Shown: piece after piece, positions 44,652 to 56,883 of the stretch | How positions within the stretch are numbered: position 1 is the first letter of the stretch | Layout: the number at the start of each line of letters is the position of its first letter | Assembly (NCBI GenBank): GCA_003242735.1 | Contig: QGVH01000007.1 | Span: forward strand, 1-64,000 | Direction of reading: 5' to 3' | DNA from: a bacterium | Lineage (GTDB): Bacteria; Gemmatimonadota; Gemmatimonadetes; Longimicrobiales; RSA9 | Length of the DNA: 64,000 nucleotides | Notes under the pieces: generated by a model | The model's database searches: none | Told to the model about the DNA's origin: nothing | What the model saw: only the letters and a program-made list of their open reading frames with translations | Position numbers and translations under genes: made by a program

Positions 44652-45404
44652 TCAATCGGACCGCCGACTCGCGGGTGGCACGCTGATGCCCGCCTCCGTC
44701 AGCCGCGCCTCGATCGTCGCGAGGATCTGCTCGGCCTGGAAGGCCAGCCCCCCGTACTGTCGGGCGACGTCGCGGGTGCTCAACATGCGCATTGCCAGGT
44801 GGTCCTCGAAGCGCGGATCGCGGATCAGGGCGGCGACATCGAGCGGACGGCGGGCGGCCGCGTCGAGTTGCGCCGCATCGCCGGGCCAGTCGAGCCAGCG
44901 TAGGCGGCCCGCGAGCTCGCCGATGAAGGCGAGGTAGACCTGCTCGGCAAAGCGCTCGTGGTCGCGCGTCCGGATACTCGCTGCGAAGCCGGTGAGCGCG
45001 TGGCGCAGTGTGTCGTCGCGGATCAGCGCGAAATCGCCTGCGCCGACGATGGCGTCGTACGCGCCCGTGGCCGGCTCGAACTGTGCGGAGTTGAAGATCT
45101 GGCCGAACAGGTTCGCGACGGAGTCGGCCGGCGGCAGCGGACCGGCGCGCATGAGCCGGAGCAGGCTCCGGCTGTCCTCCATCGTCCGCTCCCCGCGTGC
45201 GATGTGGCGGCGCAGGCGTTCCAGGTTCTCCTGGAAATCGGCGTGCAGCGCGAGGAGGTGCGGGATCTCGCGGCGGGCGTCGTTGCGGCGGTCCCACCAG
45301 GAGTCCAGCGCGAAGGCGATCAGGATGCCGGCGACGACGATCGCGATCTCCGTCGCGATCGCACGCCAGCGCTTACGCCCGGGTGAAGGCGTTTTCTCGG
45401 TCAT
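44652..45404 (-). CDS. DUF6090-like single-helix membrane protein
   Basis: 250 residues. An N-terminal basic stretch is followed by one transmembrane helix (TEIAIVVAGILIAFALDSW) and directly by DRRNDARREIPHLLALHADFQENL, the pattern of DUF6090-type proteins where a helix anchor precedes a charged soluble domain. The rest is alpha-helical with no catalytic motif. Function unknown. The ATG at 45404 begins just before the helix; the longer frame to 45560 is low-complexity. No neighbour suggests a role. Confidence 0.7.
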   Translation of the reverse strand: MTEKTPSPGRKRWRAIATEIAIVVAGILIAFALDSWWDRRNDARREIPHLLALHADFQENLERLRRHIARGERTMEDSRSLLRLMRAGPLPPADSVANLFGQIFNSAQFEPATGAYDAIVGAGDFALIRDDTLRHALTGFAASIRTRDHERFAEQVYLAFIGELAGRLRWLDWPGDAAQLDAAARRPLDVAALIRDPRFEDHLAMRMLSTRDVARQYGGLAFQAEQILATIEARLTEAGISVPPASRRSD

Positions 45405-45630
45405 GGTGGCCCGGCGCGGCGACGGTGGGCTCGGGCGCTCGACGCCCGCGATTCGACGCAGGCAATGTCGCGAGCGGCTGCTTCGTTTGTCGAGGGTGCC
45501 GTCGAGCCTCCGCCGCCGGGGTGTGCGGTGAGGGGTAGGGAAGCGGGTGCGGCTTCGCACACCGCGTTCCCGCTCGAGCCCGTGCCTCCTCGCTCCCGTT
45601 GCCGCGCAGCGCCCCCGGCCGCACGGCGCG

Positions 45631-46476
45631 TCACGCCGCCATGCGGCCCCGCGATTCTTCTTCGATGAACGACAGGAGGTCCGCGTTCAGCCGATCCTTG
45701 TGCGTCGCGAACAGGCCGTGCGGCGCGCCCGGGTACACGATGAGGGTCGCGTCTGCGACGAGCTCCGCTGTGCGCCGGCCGGTGGCGTCAATGGGCACGA
45801 TCTGGTCGTCATCGCCGTGGATGACGAGGGTCGGGACGTCGACCTTCTTCAGGTCCTCGGTGAAGTCGGTCTCGGAAAACTGCGCGACGCAGGCGTACGC
45901 GCCCGCGAGCCCCGCCTGCATGCACCAGTACCAGAACGCATCGAGCGTGCCCTGCGAGACCTTGGCCCCTGGCCGGTTCGCGCCGAAAAACACGACGCTC
46001 AGGTCTCTGTAGTACTGCGCCCGGTCCGTGAGGAGTCCGTTCCGGATCTCGTCGAACACCTCGCGCGCTGCGCCGCTGGGGTTGTCCGGCGTCTTCAGCA
46101 TCAGCGGCGGAATTGCGCCGATCAGCACCAGCCGCGCGACCCGCTCCGTCCCGTAGCGCCCGATGTAGCGCACCACCTCGCCTCCACCCGTGGAGTGGCC
46201 GACGAGCACGACATCGTTCAGGTCGAGCTCCTCGATGAGCGTGGCGAGGTCATCGGCGAATGTGTCCATGTCGTTGCCGTCCCACGGCTGGTCGGAGCGG
46301 CCGTGGCCGCGCCGGTCGTGGGCGATGCAGCGGTAGCCGCGGGATGCGAGGAAGAGCATCTGTTCATCCCATGCATCCGCGTTCAGCGGCCAGCCGTGGC
46401 TGAAGACCACAGGCTGACCGGAGCCCCAATCCTTGTAGTAGATGTGTGTGCCATCCTTCGTACGTATCGTGCTCAT
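45631..46476 (-). CDS. Alpha/beta hydrolase, non-heme haloperoxidase type
   Basis: 281 residues. Catalytic triad residues are clear: the nucleophile Ser in GHSTGGGE near 97, Asp in HGDDDQIVP near 225 and His in PGAPHGLF near 255. [14 protein letters not shown] and the [11 protein letters not shown] oxyanion region are those of cofactor-free haloperoxidases / perhydrolases, which are esterases that form peracids in vitro. Physiological substrate unknown. Start at ATG 46476 with aaggcga upstream. No neighbouring gene gives context. Confidence 0.9.
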   Translation of the reverse strand: MSTIRTKDGTHIYYKDWGSGQPVVFSHGWPLNADAWDEQMLFLASRGYRCIAHDRRGHGRSDQPWDGNDMDTFADDLATLIEELDLNDVVLVGHSTGGGEVVRYIGRYGTERVARLVLIGAIPPLMLKTPDNPSGAAREVFDEIRNGLLTDRAQYYRDLSVVFFGANRPGAKVSQGTLDAFWYWCMQAGLAGAYACVAQFSETDFTEDLKKVDVPTLVIHGDDDQIVPIDATGRRTAELVADATLIVYPGAPHGLFATHKDRLNADLLSFIEEESRGRMAA

Positions 46477-46721
46477 CGTGTCGCCTTGCCGTTTCGATGG
46501 TGGGCGCCGCCCGTCGGGTGCGCATCGCGCAGCGGCACCGGTGTCAGTGGCGCGATTCGACGACGGCTGCGTGCGGGGCAAGGAGCGCGCCGCGGACTGG
46601 GAGCAAGAACGGCCCGCGGCACACGTCGCGGCGTCACGGCGGCTGTGGATCCGACTGGGCGACAGGGGAGAGGCGATTGACCTCGTCGTGCCGATGCGCA
46701 GACAGCCGCTGCGACTCGGCA

Positions 46722-46829
46722 AAGATCCAGCTCCCACGTTTCGCCAACGAGGTCGTGCCCGAAGCTGCGGTGCGGCTCGCTGCGAACGAGCCGGTAGCCC
46801 TCCTGCTCGTAGATGTGCCGACGACCCAG
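46722..46829 (-). pseudogene. C-terminal remnant of a GNAT acetyltransferase
   Basis: About 35 residues ([20 protein letters not shown] then [11 protein letters not shown]) match the C-terminal beta-bulge and last strand of acetyltransferases of the MarR-GNAT kind. No N-terminal part, start codon or acetyl-CoA loop is present. It lies directly downstream of the LtrA remnant. Confidence 0.5.
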
Positions 46830-46878
46830 AGAACGAACCGCGCCAGCGGAGGTACGACGGCCGATGCTGCTCAGAGCG

Positions 46879-47331
46879 TGGCGCCCACGCCGAACCCCCG
46901 GCGACCAGCGGCGTGAACGCGCGCCCCGCCACGATCCTGCTCGTCCACACGTAGCGGGCCACGAGGATGTAGCGGAACACACCGTGGGACAGCGCGAGGC
47001 CGGCTTCCGCTTCCTGGAACGCGCCGCACGCGTTGATCGCCAGCGGCACGCCGGCCGCCATCTCGGCGAGCAGGAGGAGCCGATCGCCCAGGTCGTCCGT
47101 GCCGAATCGATCCGCGTAGAACGTCGCCCCGAGCTACGCCTACCAGACCGGACCGAAGAGCAGGGGGAATCGGGCTACCCCTGCCGCCGCCATGCCACCC
47201 GAAGAGCGCTCCGCGACCTCGCTGACGGCGACGCTGAACACCGGATCGAAGAAGATCTCCATCCACCTCGCGCGGCGCTCACCCGCATCGCCGATGCGCA
47301 TTCGCGGCGGCTCCAGGATCCGGCGTGCCAT
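46879..47331 (-). pseudogene. LtrA (low temperature requirement A) remnant with two amber codons
   Basis: The frame begins with MARRILEPPRMRIGDAGERR, RWMEIFFDPVFSVAVSEVAE and, after two TAG codons at 47140-47142 and 47134-47136, continues in the same frame as [32 protein letters not shown] and YILVARYVW. LtrA proteins have WWAW at the exact place of the stops, so TGG to TAG changes explain both. Only the first ~150 of ~390 residues remain. The frame then turns to unrelated sequence. Confidence 0.65.
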
Positions 47332-47477
47332 GGAGGAAGGAGGTTGCAACAGCCGCGCACGGCCGCTGCCCGTAGGGCTGGCTCCGGGACCTCGAGCATC
47401 GTCGAGCCGTCCGCCCGGCTACACGCCGGTGCGGGTCTTGCCGGTATCGGGCCGCACCACGTACGCCGGAGGGCGAG

Positions 47478-47657
47478 ATGGTCAGACTGGAGCTCGATCG
47501 CCAGCAGGCCGAGATGCTGCGCGAGATGCTGGAGAGCTACCTGGGCGACCTGCGAATGGAGATCTCGCAGACGGACCAGATGGACTTCCGTGAGGACCTG
47601 AAGACGAAGGAGGCGCTGCTGAAGGACGTGATCGAGCGGCTCGGTCAACGCGGGTGA
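47478..47657 (+). CDS. Small conserved-looking protein, 59 residues
   Basis: 59 codons with ATG at 47478 immediately behind ggagggcgag. The peptide starts MVRLELDRQQAEMLREMLES and goes on YLGDLRMEISQTDQMDFRED, a two-helix pattern with few Arg/Pro/Gly and normal Leu/Glu/Asp content, quite unlike the shadow frames. I recall similar small proteins beginning with L-L-D-x-x-E-A-x-x-L-x-x-x-L in environmental genomes, function unknown; a helical hairpin is expected. No neighbour in operon. Confidence 0.7.
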   Translation: MVRLELDRQQAEMLREMLESYLGDLRMEISQTDQMDFREDLKTKEALLKDVIERLGQRG

Positions 47658-47768
47658 ATGGCGCGGGGACTCGGCGTCACGCCCCCGGGCGCCGGCGAAG
47701 CCTGCGTCCCCTCCCCGCCGCGCGGATCGCGCGGGCGCCTGCCCGGACCGCGGGCGGTCACAGGGCGG

Positions 47769-48584
47769 TCACGGCGAAGCCGCCCAGCGCTGGACGATGT
47801 CGAGCAAGCGCTCTTGCCCGCAGACCAGGTTGAAGTCGTGGTCGGAGCCCGGGATCGACGCGAGGACGATCCGGCCGTTCCCGAGGGCCTGGAGCCGCTC
47901 GCGGTCCGCGACCTGGAACCGGTCGTAGCCGGCGTCCCATTCGCAGTTGACCACCAGGATGCGGACGCCGCGCTCGACCAGCGACTGGAGTTCCTCCGGT
48001 GTCCCGCGAGCCGGCGCGGGGTCGCGGTCCGGATCGGCGCGGAACCGCGTGAACCACTTCCGTGCATCGTGGATGCGGCCGGGCCACTGGTCCCAACGGG
48101 CGCGCCTCCGCCAGAACGCCGGGTGCCCGAACGCGAGCCGGAGATAGTAGCGCAGCGGACGAGGGTCCTGTGGGTTGATGAGCGCAGCGGCGGTGACGTC
48201 CGCTTCGGCGAGGGCGACGAGGTAAGACAACAGCGCGCCGGAGCAGTTGCCCGCCACGAGGAAGTGCCGGGCATCGTGGTTCTCGCGGAGGTGCTGCATC
48301 GCCTCCCGCACCTCGGACAGTCGACGCTGGTAGAGCGTTTCGATCGATCTGCTGGTGCGACTGTCTCCGATCCCCGACAGGTCGATGCGCATGCACGTGA
48401 ACCCCAGCCCGGCCAGGCGGCGTGCCAGGCGGACGTGGAGGCGTTTGGGTCCGACGCGGTGAACGAGCCCCGAGTTCAGGATCAGGACCGCCGGGGCATC
48501 GGGGCGCGCAGATCCCGCCGCCGGTTCCGTGACGACGCCGACCAGCGATCGCGTGGGTCCGAAGAGGACAGCTGACTCCCTCAT
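47769..48584 (-). CDS. Alpha/beta hydrolase, exosortase-A hydrolase-1-like
   Basis: About 271 residues. The nucleophile elbow is AGNCSGALLS, so Cys replaces Ser in G-x-C-x-G, as I recall for the hydrolase 1 of exosortase A loci. A possible acid is in NCEWDAGYDRF and the His in PGSDHDFN. The FTCMRIDLSGIGDSRTS segment is typical of serine-aminopeptidase-like hydrolases. The ATG at 48584 overlaps the upstream TGA (ATGA), so the two hydrolase genes are translationally coupled. Together with NRPS, glycosyltransferase and deacetylase this points to a role in polysaccharide, lipid or peptide-tethered precursor release; the activity is unproven. Confidence 0.8.
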   Translation of the reverse strand: MRESAVLFGPTRSLVGVVTEPAAGSARPDAPAVLILNSGLVHRVGPKRLHVRLARRLAGLGFTCMRIDLSGIGDSRTSRSIETLYQRRLSEVREAMQHLRENHDARHFLVAGNCSGALLSYLVALAEADVTAAALINPQDPRPLRYYLRLAFGHPAFWRRRARWDQWPGRIHDARKWFTRFRADPDRDPAPARGTPEELQSLVERGVRILVVNCEWDAGYDRFQVADRERLQALGNGRIVLASIPGSDHDFNLVCGQERLLDIVQRWAASP

Positions 48585-49396
48585 GACGGCGACCGGCCCA
48601 GCCATTCAACGATGCATGTGACCGTCCGGTGCGGGACCAGACCGCGAAACGGCTCGGCCAGCCAGATTCCGGGGTCCGGCACAGGCCGCGACTCGACGCG
48701 CGCCCCAGCCGCGGCCAGCGTTCGCTCCAGCGCCGCGACACGGGAGGTGTCGCGATCGAGGATCAGGACCTCGCGGGCCGGACAGGCGCTCGATGCGAGG
48801 AGGTCGATGGCCTCGATCTCCTCGCGTAGCGGGTCCGGCGATACGAAACCGAGAATCTCGTCCGCCGCGTTGCGCTCCGTGCCGGGCTCGGGGCGGACGT
48901 ACGCAAACCGGAGCAGCTCGGCCTGTAGGCCGCGTAACTCGCGCAGGTAGGACCGTCCCTGGAGGAGCGGAGCCCGCAGGACGATGGAGTCGACGTCGTC
49001 GCGCTCGCACGCGGCGAGCGCTGCGAGTGCGGCGCCGAGCCGGAGGCCGACGAGGCTGACCCGACTCCGCCCGCTCCGACGCTCTGCTTCGTCCATGGCG
49101 CTGTGCACGTCGGCGAGCCAGCGGGCGAGAGTGGCATCCTCGGTGTCACCCGCCGAATCGCCGGAACCGAAATAATCGAAGCGCAGGACGGGGAAGCCCG
49201 CCCTGGCCAGGCGAGTCGCGAGCTGGACGAACGAGCGGTGCGCGCGGATGTACTCTTGCCCCATGGGATAGCAGAGCACCACCGCCAGGTCGCGGGTCGG
49301 GCTGCCGGGCGGCTGATCGTAGCAGCCGAACAGCGGGCTGTCCGCCTCTCCGAAGCAAGAAGGCAATCGGGTCGTCGCGGTTTGGTCCACGGCCAC
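48581..49396 (-). CDS. Alpha/beta hydrolase, exosortase-A hydrolase-2-like
   Basis: About 271 residues. The elbow reads VGLRLGAALA, giving G-x-R-x-G: the nucleophile position is Arg, so hydrolytic activity is doubtful, as in the GLRLG type hydrolase 2 of exosortase A loci (from memory). FDYFGSGDSAGDTED follows the family's oxyanion strand. A GTG at 49396 fits just 12 bases beyond the NRPS stop, which indicates co-transcription; ribosome site weak. Pair with the next hydrolase through the ATGA overlap. Confidence 0.78.
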   Translation of the reverse strand: MAVDQTATTRLPSCFGEADSPLFGCYDQPPGSPTRDLAVVLCYPMGQEYIRAHRSFVQLATRLARAGFPVLRFDYFGSGDSAGDTEDATLARWLADVHSAMDEAERRSGRSRVSLVGLRLGAALAALAACERDDVDSIVLRAPLLQGRSYLRELRGLQAELLRFAYVRPEPGTERNAADEILGFVSPDPLREEIEAIDLLASSACPAREVLILDRDTSRVAALERTLAAAGARVESRPVPDPGIWLAEPFRGLVPHRTVTCIVEWLGRSPS

Positions 49397-49407
49397 GGGT
49401 CTCTCGT

Positions 49408-52467
<3,060 letters not shown>

Positions 52468-52471
52468 CGTC

Positions 52472-53554
52472 ACGCACGGCCTCACCCGATACTGCCTCTC
52501 CGTCCTGCCACGCCTCGATCCCGGCATCGTCCAGGTCACCGCCTGCTTTCTGCGGGAGCCGCACCCCGCGGCCGAGGCACTGCGGAGCGCGGGATGCCGG
52601 ACGGTTTTTCTCGGCCGCGGCCGCTGGGACTCGCGCGCGCTCACCGACGTGCTGTGGCTGATCCGCCGCGAGCGCAGCGCGATCGTGCACGCGGCCGGCC
52701 AGAAGGGGATCCTCGTCGGGCGGAGTGCCGCGCGGATTGCGGGCTGCAAGGCCCTGATCCACCTGCACGACCTGTATCGGCCGCATCCCGCGGTGCGCGC
52801 GCTGCTACGCGCGACCGCGGGATGGACGGACCTCGCGCTGGCCGTGTCGCACGTCGTCGCCAGCCATGCCCTGACAGAGTACGGGCTGAGTGAGGATCGG
52901 GTCCAGGTACTGTACAACGGGATCGAGCCGGCCGCGTTCATGACCTCCGATCCGGATGCGGGCCGCCGCTGGCGATCGCTTCACGACATCGGCGAAGCGG
53001 AGCCGGTCATCGGCATCATCGGGCGCATCGTGCCCCTGAAGGGCCACGCGCGGCTGATCGCCCAGATGCCACGCATCCTCGCACGATTCTCGAACGCTCG
53101 CCTCGTCATCGTCGGCGATGGCCCGCTGCGGCGGGACCTCGAGCGGCAGACGCGCGAGCTCGGCCTCGAGGCGGCTGTCCGGTTCGTGGGGCAGCAGGAC
53201 GATATTGCGAGCGTACTGGCCGCCTGCGACGTCGTCGCCGTGCCATCCGATCATGAAGGGGTCTCGATCGTCGCGCTGGAGGCGATGGCCGCCGGCAAGC
53301 CGGTCGTCGCCTCCAACGTCGGCGGGCTCCGCGAGGTCCTCGCCGGCGGCGCGTGCGGCATCCTGTTCGACCTCGACGATGAAACCGCGCTCGGAGACGC
53401 GATCGTCGCGATCCTGTCCGATCCCGCACGCGCCAGGCGGCTCGTGGCCGCAGGCGCGCGACAGGTCGAGCGGTTCAGCGTCGAGCGACATGCGCTCGAG
53501 CTACAGAAGGTCTACCTCAGGCTGGCCGGCAGGGCCGTCGAATCGGGAGCATGA
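52472..53554 (+). CDS. Glycosyltransferase family 4 protein, 5'-truncated
   Basis: Homologous sequence starts with GLTRYCLSVLPRLDPG, so only the first ~12-15 residues (first strand and Gly loop) are missing; there is no start codon at the break. The nearest in-frame ATG is at 52265, deep in the antisense of the NRPS gene. The C-terminal Rossmann domain is complete: GIIGRIVPLKGHARLI, FVGQQDDIASVLAACDVVAVPS and HEGVSIVALEAMAAGKPVVAS, with the E-x7-E nucleotide-sugar motif. It would transfer sugar from an activated donor for surface polysaccharide. The last codons overlap the deacetylase start (ATGA at 53551). Confidence 0.8.
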   Translation, partial: THGLTRYCLSVLPRLDPGIVQVTACFLREPHPAAEALRSAGCRTVFLGRGRWDSRALTDVLWLIRRERSAIVHAAGQKGILVGRSAARIAGCKALIHLHDLYRPHPAVRALLRATAGWTDLALAVSHVVASHALTEYGLSEDRVQVLYNGIEPAAFMTSDPDAGRRWRSLHDIGEAEPVIGIIGRIVPLKGHARLIAQMPRILARFSNARLVIVGDGPLRRDLERQTRELGLEAAVRFVGQQDDIASVLAACDVVAVPSDHEGVSIVALEAMAAGKPVVASNVGGLREVLAGGACGILFDLDDETALGDAIVAILSDPARARRLVAAGARQVERFSVERHALELQKVYLRLAGRAVESGA

Positions 53555-54433
53555 TGAGCTTCCTCCGCAAGCGCTGGGAGAAGAACTGGCCGGAGCTGCA
53601 CGCGGCCATACGTGGCGGCTTCCCACCCTTCGTCTTCTCCGACCGGCCGCCTGAACCAGGGGACGTTCCCGCCTTCTGGTACCATACCGTCGAGGCGGAT
53701 GCGTTCGGCGAGGACCTGCACTTCCTCCGGCGCAACGGCTACGTCGCGCTGACCGCGGACGAGCTGCTCGACCACCTCGAGGGGAGGCGCAGGGCTCCGG
53801 ACCGCGCCGTCGTCCTCCTTCGACGACGGCGCGGTCAACCTCTACTCGGTCGTCTTCCCGCTGCTGCGTGAATTCTCTCTCCGGGCCGTGGCGTTCATCG
53901 CGCCGCACTTCCACTCCGACAGCGGGGGCGACGGGGTCGCGGACCGGCCCTGCACGTGGCAGGAGATCCAGGAGATGCACGAGTCGTCCCTCGTCGACTT
54001 CCAGTCTCACACGTTCGGGCACCGGTACGTCCCGCGGTGGCCCGAGCCGCTCGAGCTGACCGGGATCGATCCGCGGTTCCAGCGGCTCGACGGCGCGCCC
54101 GTGTCGATGAGAGAGGACTTCCAGCGTGCCCGCGAAACGATCGAGGCTCGATTGGGCAAGCGGGTCCAGCACCTCGCCTTCCCCCAGCACGACGGCACCG
54201 CCGAAGCCGTGCGCGTCGGTCTCGAATGCGGCTACCGCCTCTTCTGGTGGGGCGCGCAGCCCACCCCGCCCCGGCAGCTTTCCGGCGGCGCAGGCCTGCA
54301 CGTGTCGCGGGTCAGCGGCGACTTCGTGCGCCGCCTTCCCGGGGCTGGCAGGCTTCCGCTCTCCACAATCCTCGGCCGCCGCTACGCGCGGGCGATCTCG
54401 GGTCTCCTCGGGCGCCGGACAGCACGCGCCTAG
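53551..54433 (+). pseudogene. Frameshifted polysaccharide deacetylase
   Basis: Two frames, 53551-53818 and about 53819-54433, join into one polysaccharide deacetylase. The first frame ends at DRAVVL; the second restores FDDGAVNLYSVVFPLLREF. At 53812-53821 gtcctccttcg lacks two bases (or has an extra C) needed for VVLSFDDG, the NodB catalytic motif. The metal His pair SHTFGH is intact, as is HLAFPQHDGTAEAVRVGL. Likely a sequencing indel or a real frameshift; coupled to the glycosyltransferase by ATGA. It would deacetylate N-acetylated polysaccharide in the periplasm or surface, like those of exosortase-type EPS loci. Confidence 0.75.
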
Positions 54434-54454
54434 CGGCCAAGCACGGAACGCGCC

Positions 54455-55225
54455 TCAACCGCACCCGTCCGGCGCCGCGCCCGTCCAGATCAGCCGATAG
54501 TGCTCCGGCGGCAGGTGGGCGCCGGCGGCCTCGAAGTACCGGACCCAGAACTCGCGCACGCGGACGCCGCGCGGCCCGGTCGGGTCCGCGCCCACAACGA
54601 GGACGCACGCGTCGTCGAGGCGCGGCAAGAGCCCGCGCTCCCGCTGCGCCGCGATCCACTCCGCGGACGGCGTGCCGTCCGGCCGGCTCATCTCGATGCC
54701 ATGGGCCGACTGGAGCATGTCCGACAGCAGCACGATGGTGGTACGCCGGCCGCCGGCGTCTCGCACGAACTCGGCCGCCACGTGCAGCGTGGCGAAGAGG
54801 TCGGTGGTGGGCAGCTTGCCTGCGGAGTCCGTGGCGAACAGTGCGCGAGCGACGGAGCGCGCCGCCTGCTTCACGCCCTCGAGCCGTTCGCGGTCGAGGG
54901 AGGTCGGACGCGCCGGGTCGCGCGGACGCGGAACGGTGTCCCACCAGCGGCGCGCATCATCCTCCTGGGCGCGCAGGCGGTGGACCTGGAGCAGCACGAT
55001 GCGGTCGCCGTAGGTGAGCCGATCAATGATGCCATCCAGCGCCTGCCTACTCTCGCTGAGCCTCTTCTCGCTCTGACTGCCCGAGAGGTCCAGCGCCACG
55101 ATGTACTGGCGCCCGGGCGCGCCGGGTGCGGCTGCGGCCGGCCGGGCGCCGCGGGTCTCCGAGTCACCACAGCCGGCCACGACGAGGGCGAGGGCGAGGA
55201 GAGCGGCGGCGATCCGCGGCGTCAT
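54455..55225 (-). CDS. VWA-like lipoprotein
   Basis: 256 residues. A lipoprotein signal peptide ends in VVAGC (Cys19), then a linker, then IVALDLSGSQSEKR, where D-L-S-G-S fits the MIDAS metal motif DxSxS of von Willebrand A domains. TTIVLLSDMLQSA provides the second conserved strand with Asp, and the rest is alpha/beta. So it is a metal-ion-dependent adhesion or scaffold protein tethered to the membrane. It overlaps the upstream membrane-protein gene by ATGA, so the two act together. No MoxR ATPase is adjacent, unlike usual VWA systems. I do not recognise a named family. Confidence 0.78.
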   Translation of the reverse strand: MTPRIAAALLALALVVAGCGDSETRGARPAAAAPGAPGRQYIVALDLSGSQSEKRLSESRQALDGIIDRLTYGDRIVLLQVHRLRAQEDDARRWWDTVPRPRDPARPTSLDRERLEGVKQAARSVARALFATDSAGKLPTTDLFATLHVAAEFVRDAGGRRTTIVLLSDMLQSAHGIEMSRPDGTPSAEWIAAQRERGLLPRLDDACVLVVGADPTGPRGVRVREFWVRYFEAAGAHLPPEHYRLIWTGAAPDGCG

Positions 55226-56883
55226 GCGGCGCGTGCCGGGTCCGGGGCGGGATCCTGCACGGGGACCTCCACCGCGGTGTTACGCAGCCCGAGAACGGCC
55301 GCGGCGCGTGCGCGCAACGCCTCGAGCCGCTCCTGCTGCTGGATCAGCTCGGCGGGCGCCGTCAGCATGGCGTCCTCCTCGCCCGGCGCGATGGTGAACG
55401 TCACAGGCTTCTGGAACGCGACGATGTTGGCGGCATCGATGCCGCGCGCGCGGGCGTTCTCGATGCGGAAACGCGGGATCACGGCGCGAAGCCGGTCCAG
55501 CTTGGCCTCCCAGCCCTGGAGCGGCCGCGAGTGGAGCAGGTAGTTCGCGATGGCGAACTCGCGCCGGATGGCGACATCGAGCCGCGCGAGCGCCTCGCGG
55601 CGCCGCGCCTCGTCGTACCGTAGTCCCCGCAGCTCGCGCCGCAGCTCCGCCACCCGCGGGTTCTCCAGCCGGCCGTGCAGCGAATCCCGCGTCGCCAGGT
55701 ACGCGGCCAGCGCGGCGGCCACGGCGAGCACGAAGTTGAGCAGCAGGATCGGCCAGTTCATGCGAGCGATGACGTCCGCGTAGTCGGCGCGGTCGAGGCG
55801 CTGCGCCCGCACGTGCCGCGCATCCTCGAGCCGACGCTCCGCGTCTCCGATCGCGGCGAGGTCCTCTGCCGCCCGCGCGGCCGAGAGCTCCTGTTGGATC
55901 GCCGCGATCTGGGCTTCCACCTCGGCGACGCCGCGAGCCGTCGAGCGCTCGAGCTGGTAGCGCGCGAGCCAGAGGAATCCCAGCACGGCGAAGATGCCGA
56001 CGAGGCTGGCCAGTGCGGCGAAGCCGAACTGCCGCCGGTGGGCGCGGATCGTCGTCGCCGCGGCGGGGGTCTCGGCCTCATCCAGCGATGTGCGCCTCCG
56101 CATCGCCTCGCCGAACACGTGGGCGAGGAACACGAGGAACACGATGATGCCGAGGGCGAGCACGGAGGCGTCCGGGTGGTGGGCGGCGCGCGCAGCGGCG
56201 CGGTACAGCCCGCCCAGCGCGCCGTACTGCTCGGAGTCGGCCGCGATGTGCCGCCACGCGGCCTCGGCCCCCGGGTCTTTCGGCAGCAACTCGGAGAACA
56301 CCGGCACGTTCGCCACCCAGTCCACCAGCACCAGCAGGCCGATCAGCACCCAGTACTTCCACGGCGCGAAGTAGCGGCGCACCTCGAGGGTGGCGTGACC
56401 GGTGACCGCCTCTGCCTCCGCGCGCTCCAGCGCGGCGGCCGTCGCCTTCAGGCGCTCGCCGGTGATCTCGAGTTCGATCAGCTCGTGTTCGTAGGCGGAG
56501 AGGTGGACGCCCGCGCGGCGTGTGCAGTTCTGGATCGCGTCCTGGACGCGCGTGCGCACGCGCTCGACCCAGCCGCGGAACACGGCGTGTGCGCGCGTGG
56601 CCAGCGCCTCCTCTTCCGGCACCGTCTCGTACGCCACGTCAATGCGCGGCAGTCGGGCGGCCGCCGCGGCGTGTGCCATCTCCACGGCCGCGGCCTCCAG
56701 CTCTTCGACCTGCTGGTCGAACCAGTGGTCGGCTGGGGCGCGAACCTGGCGGAGTCCCTCGGCGAGGCCGTCGGGCTGCGCGTCCGGGTCGAGCCGCGGC
56801 GCCGCTGCCACGGGCCGGGACCGGCGGAGCCAGACGAGCCAGCGGCTGCGGCGCGGCTCGCGCTCGGCGAGGACTGTGGGCAT
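55222..56883 (-). CDS. Coiled-coil membrane protein of unknown family
   Basis: 553 residues. N-terminal ~170 residues are soluble and helical. Hydrophobic helices are at about 176-198, 239-259, 286-309 and 376-397. Between the third and fourth, residues 310-365 form a strong coiled coil (EVEAQIAAIQQELSAARAAE), and residues 405-450 another; the C-terminal part ends in a coil and a Pro/Asp tail. I find no catalytic motif. The start is ATG 56883 with ggagggg. Since the VWA-lipoprotein gene overlaps its stop, the two probably form a membrane complex. Proline- or mechanosensing roles are only guesses. Confidence 0.72.
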   Translation of the reverse strand: MPTVLAEREPRRSRWLVWLRRSRPVAAAPRLDPDAQPDGLAEGLRQVRAPADHWFDQQVEELEAAAVEMAHAAAAARLPRIDVAYETVPEEEALATRAHAVFRGWVERVRTRVQDAIQNCTRRAGVHLSAYEHELIELEITGERLKATAAALERAEAEAVTGHATLEVRRYFAPWKYWVLIGLLVLVDWVANVPVFSELLPKDPGAEAAWRHIAADSEQYGALGGLYRAAARAAHHPDASVLALGIIVFLVFLAHVFGEAMRRRTSLDEAETPAAATTIRAHRRQFGFAALASLVGIFAVLGFLWLARYQLERSTARGVAEVEAQIAAIQQELSAARAAEDLAAIGDAERRLEDARHVRAQRLDRADYADVIARMNWPILLLNFVLAVAAALAAYLATRDSLHGRLENPRVAELRRELRGLRYDEARRREALARLDVAIRREFAIANYLLHSRPLQGWEAKLDRLRAVIPRFRIENARARGIDAANIVAFQKPVTFTIAPGEEDAMLTAPAELIQQQERLEALRARAAAVLGLRNTAVEVPVQDPAPDPARAA

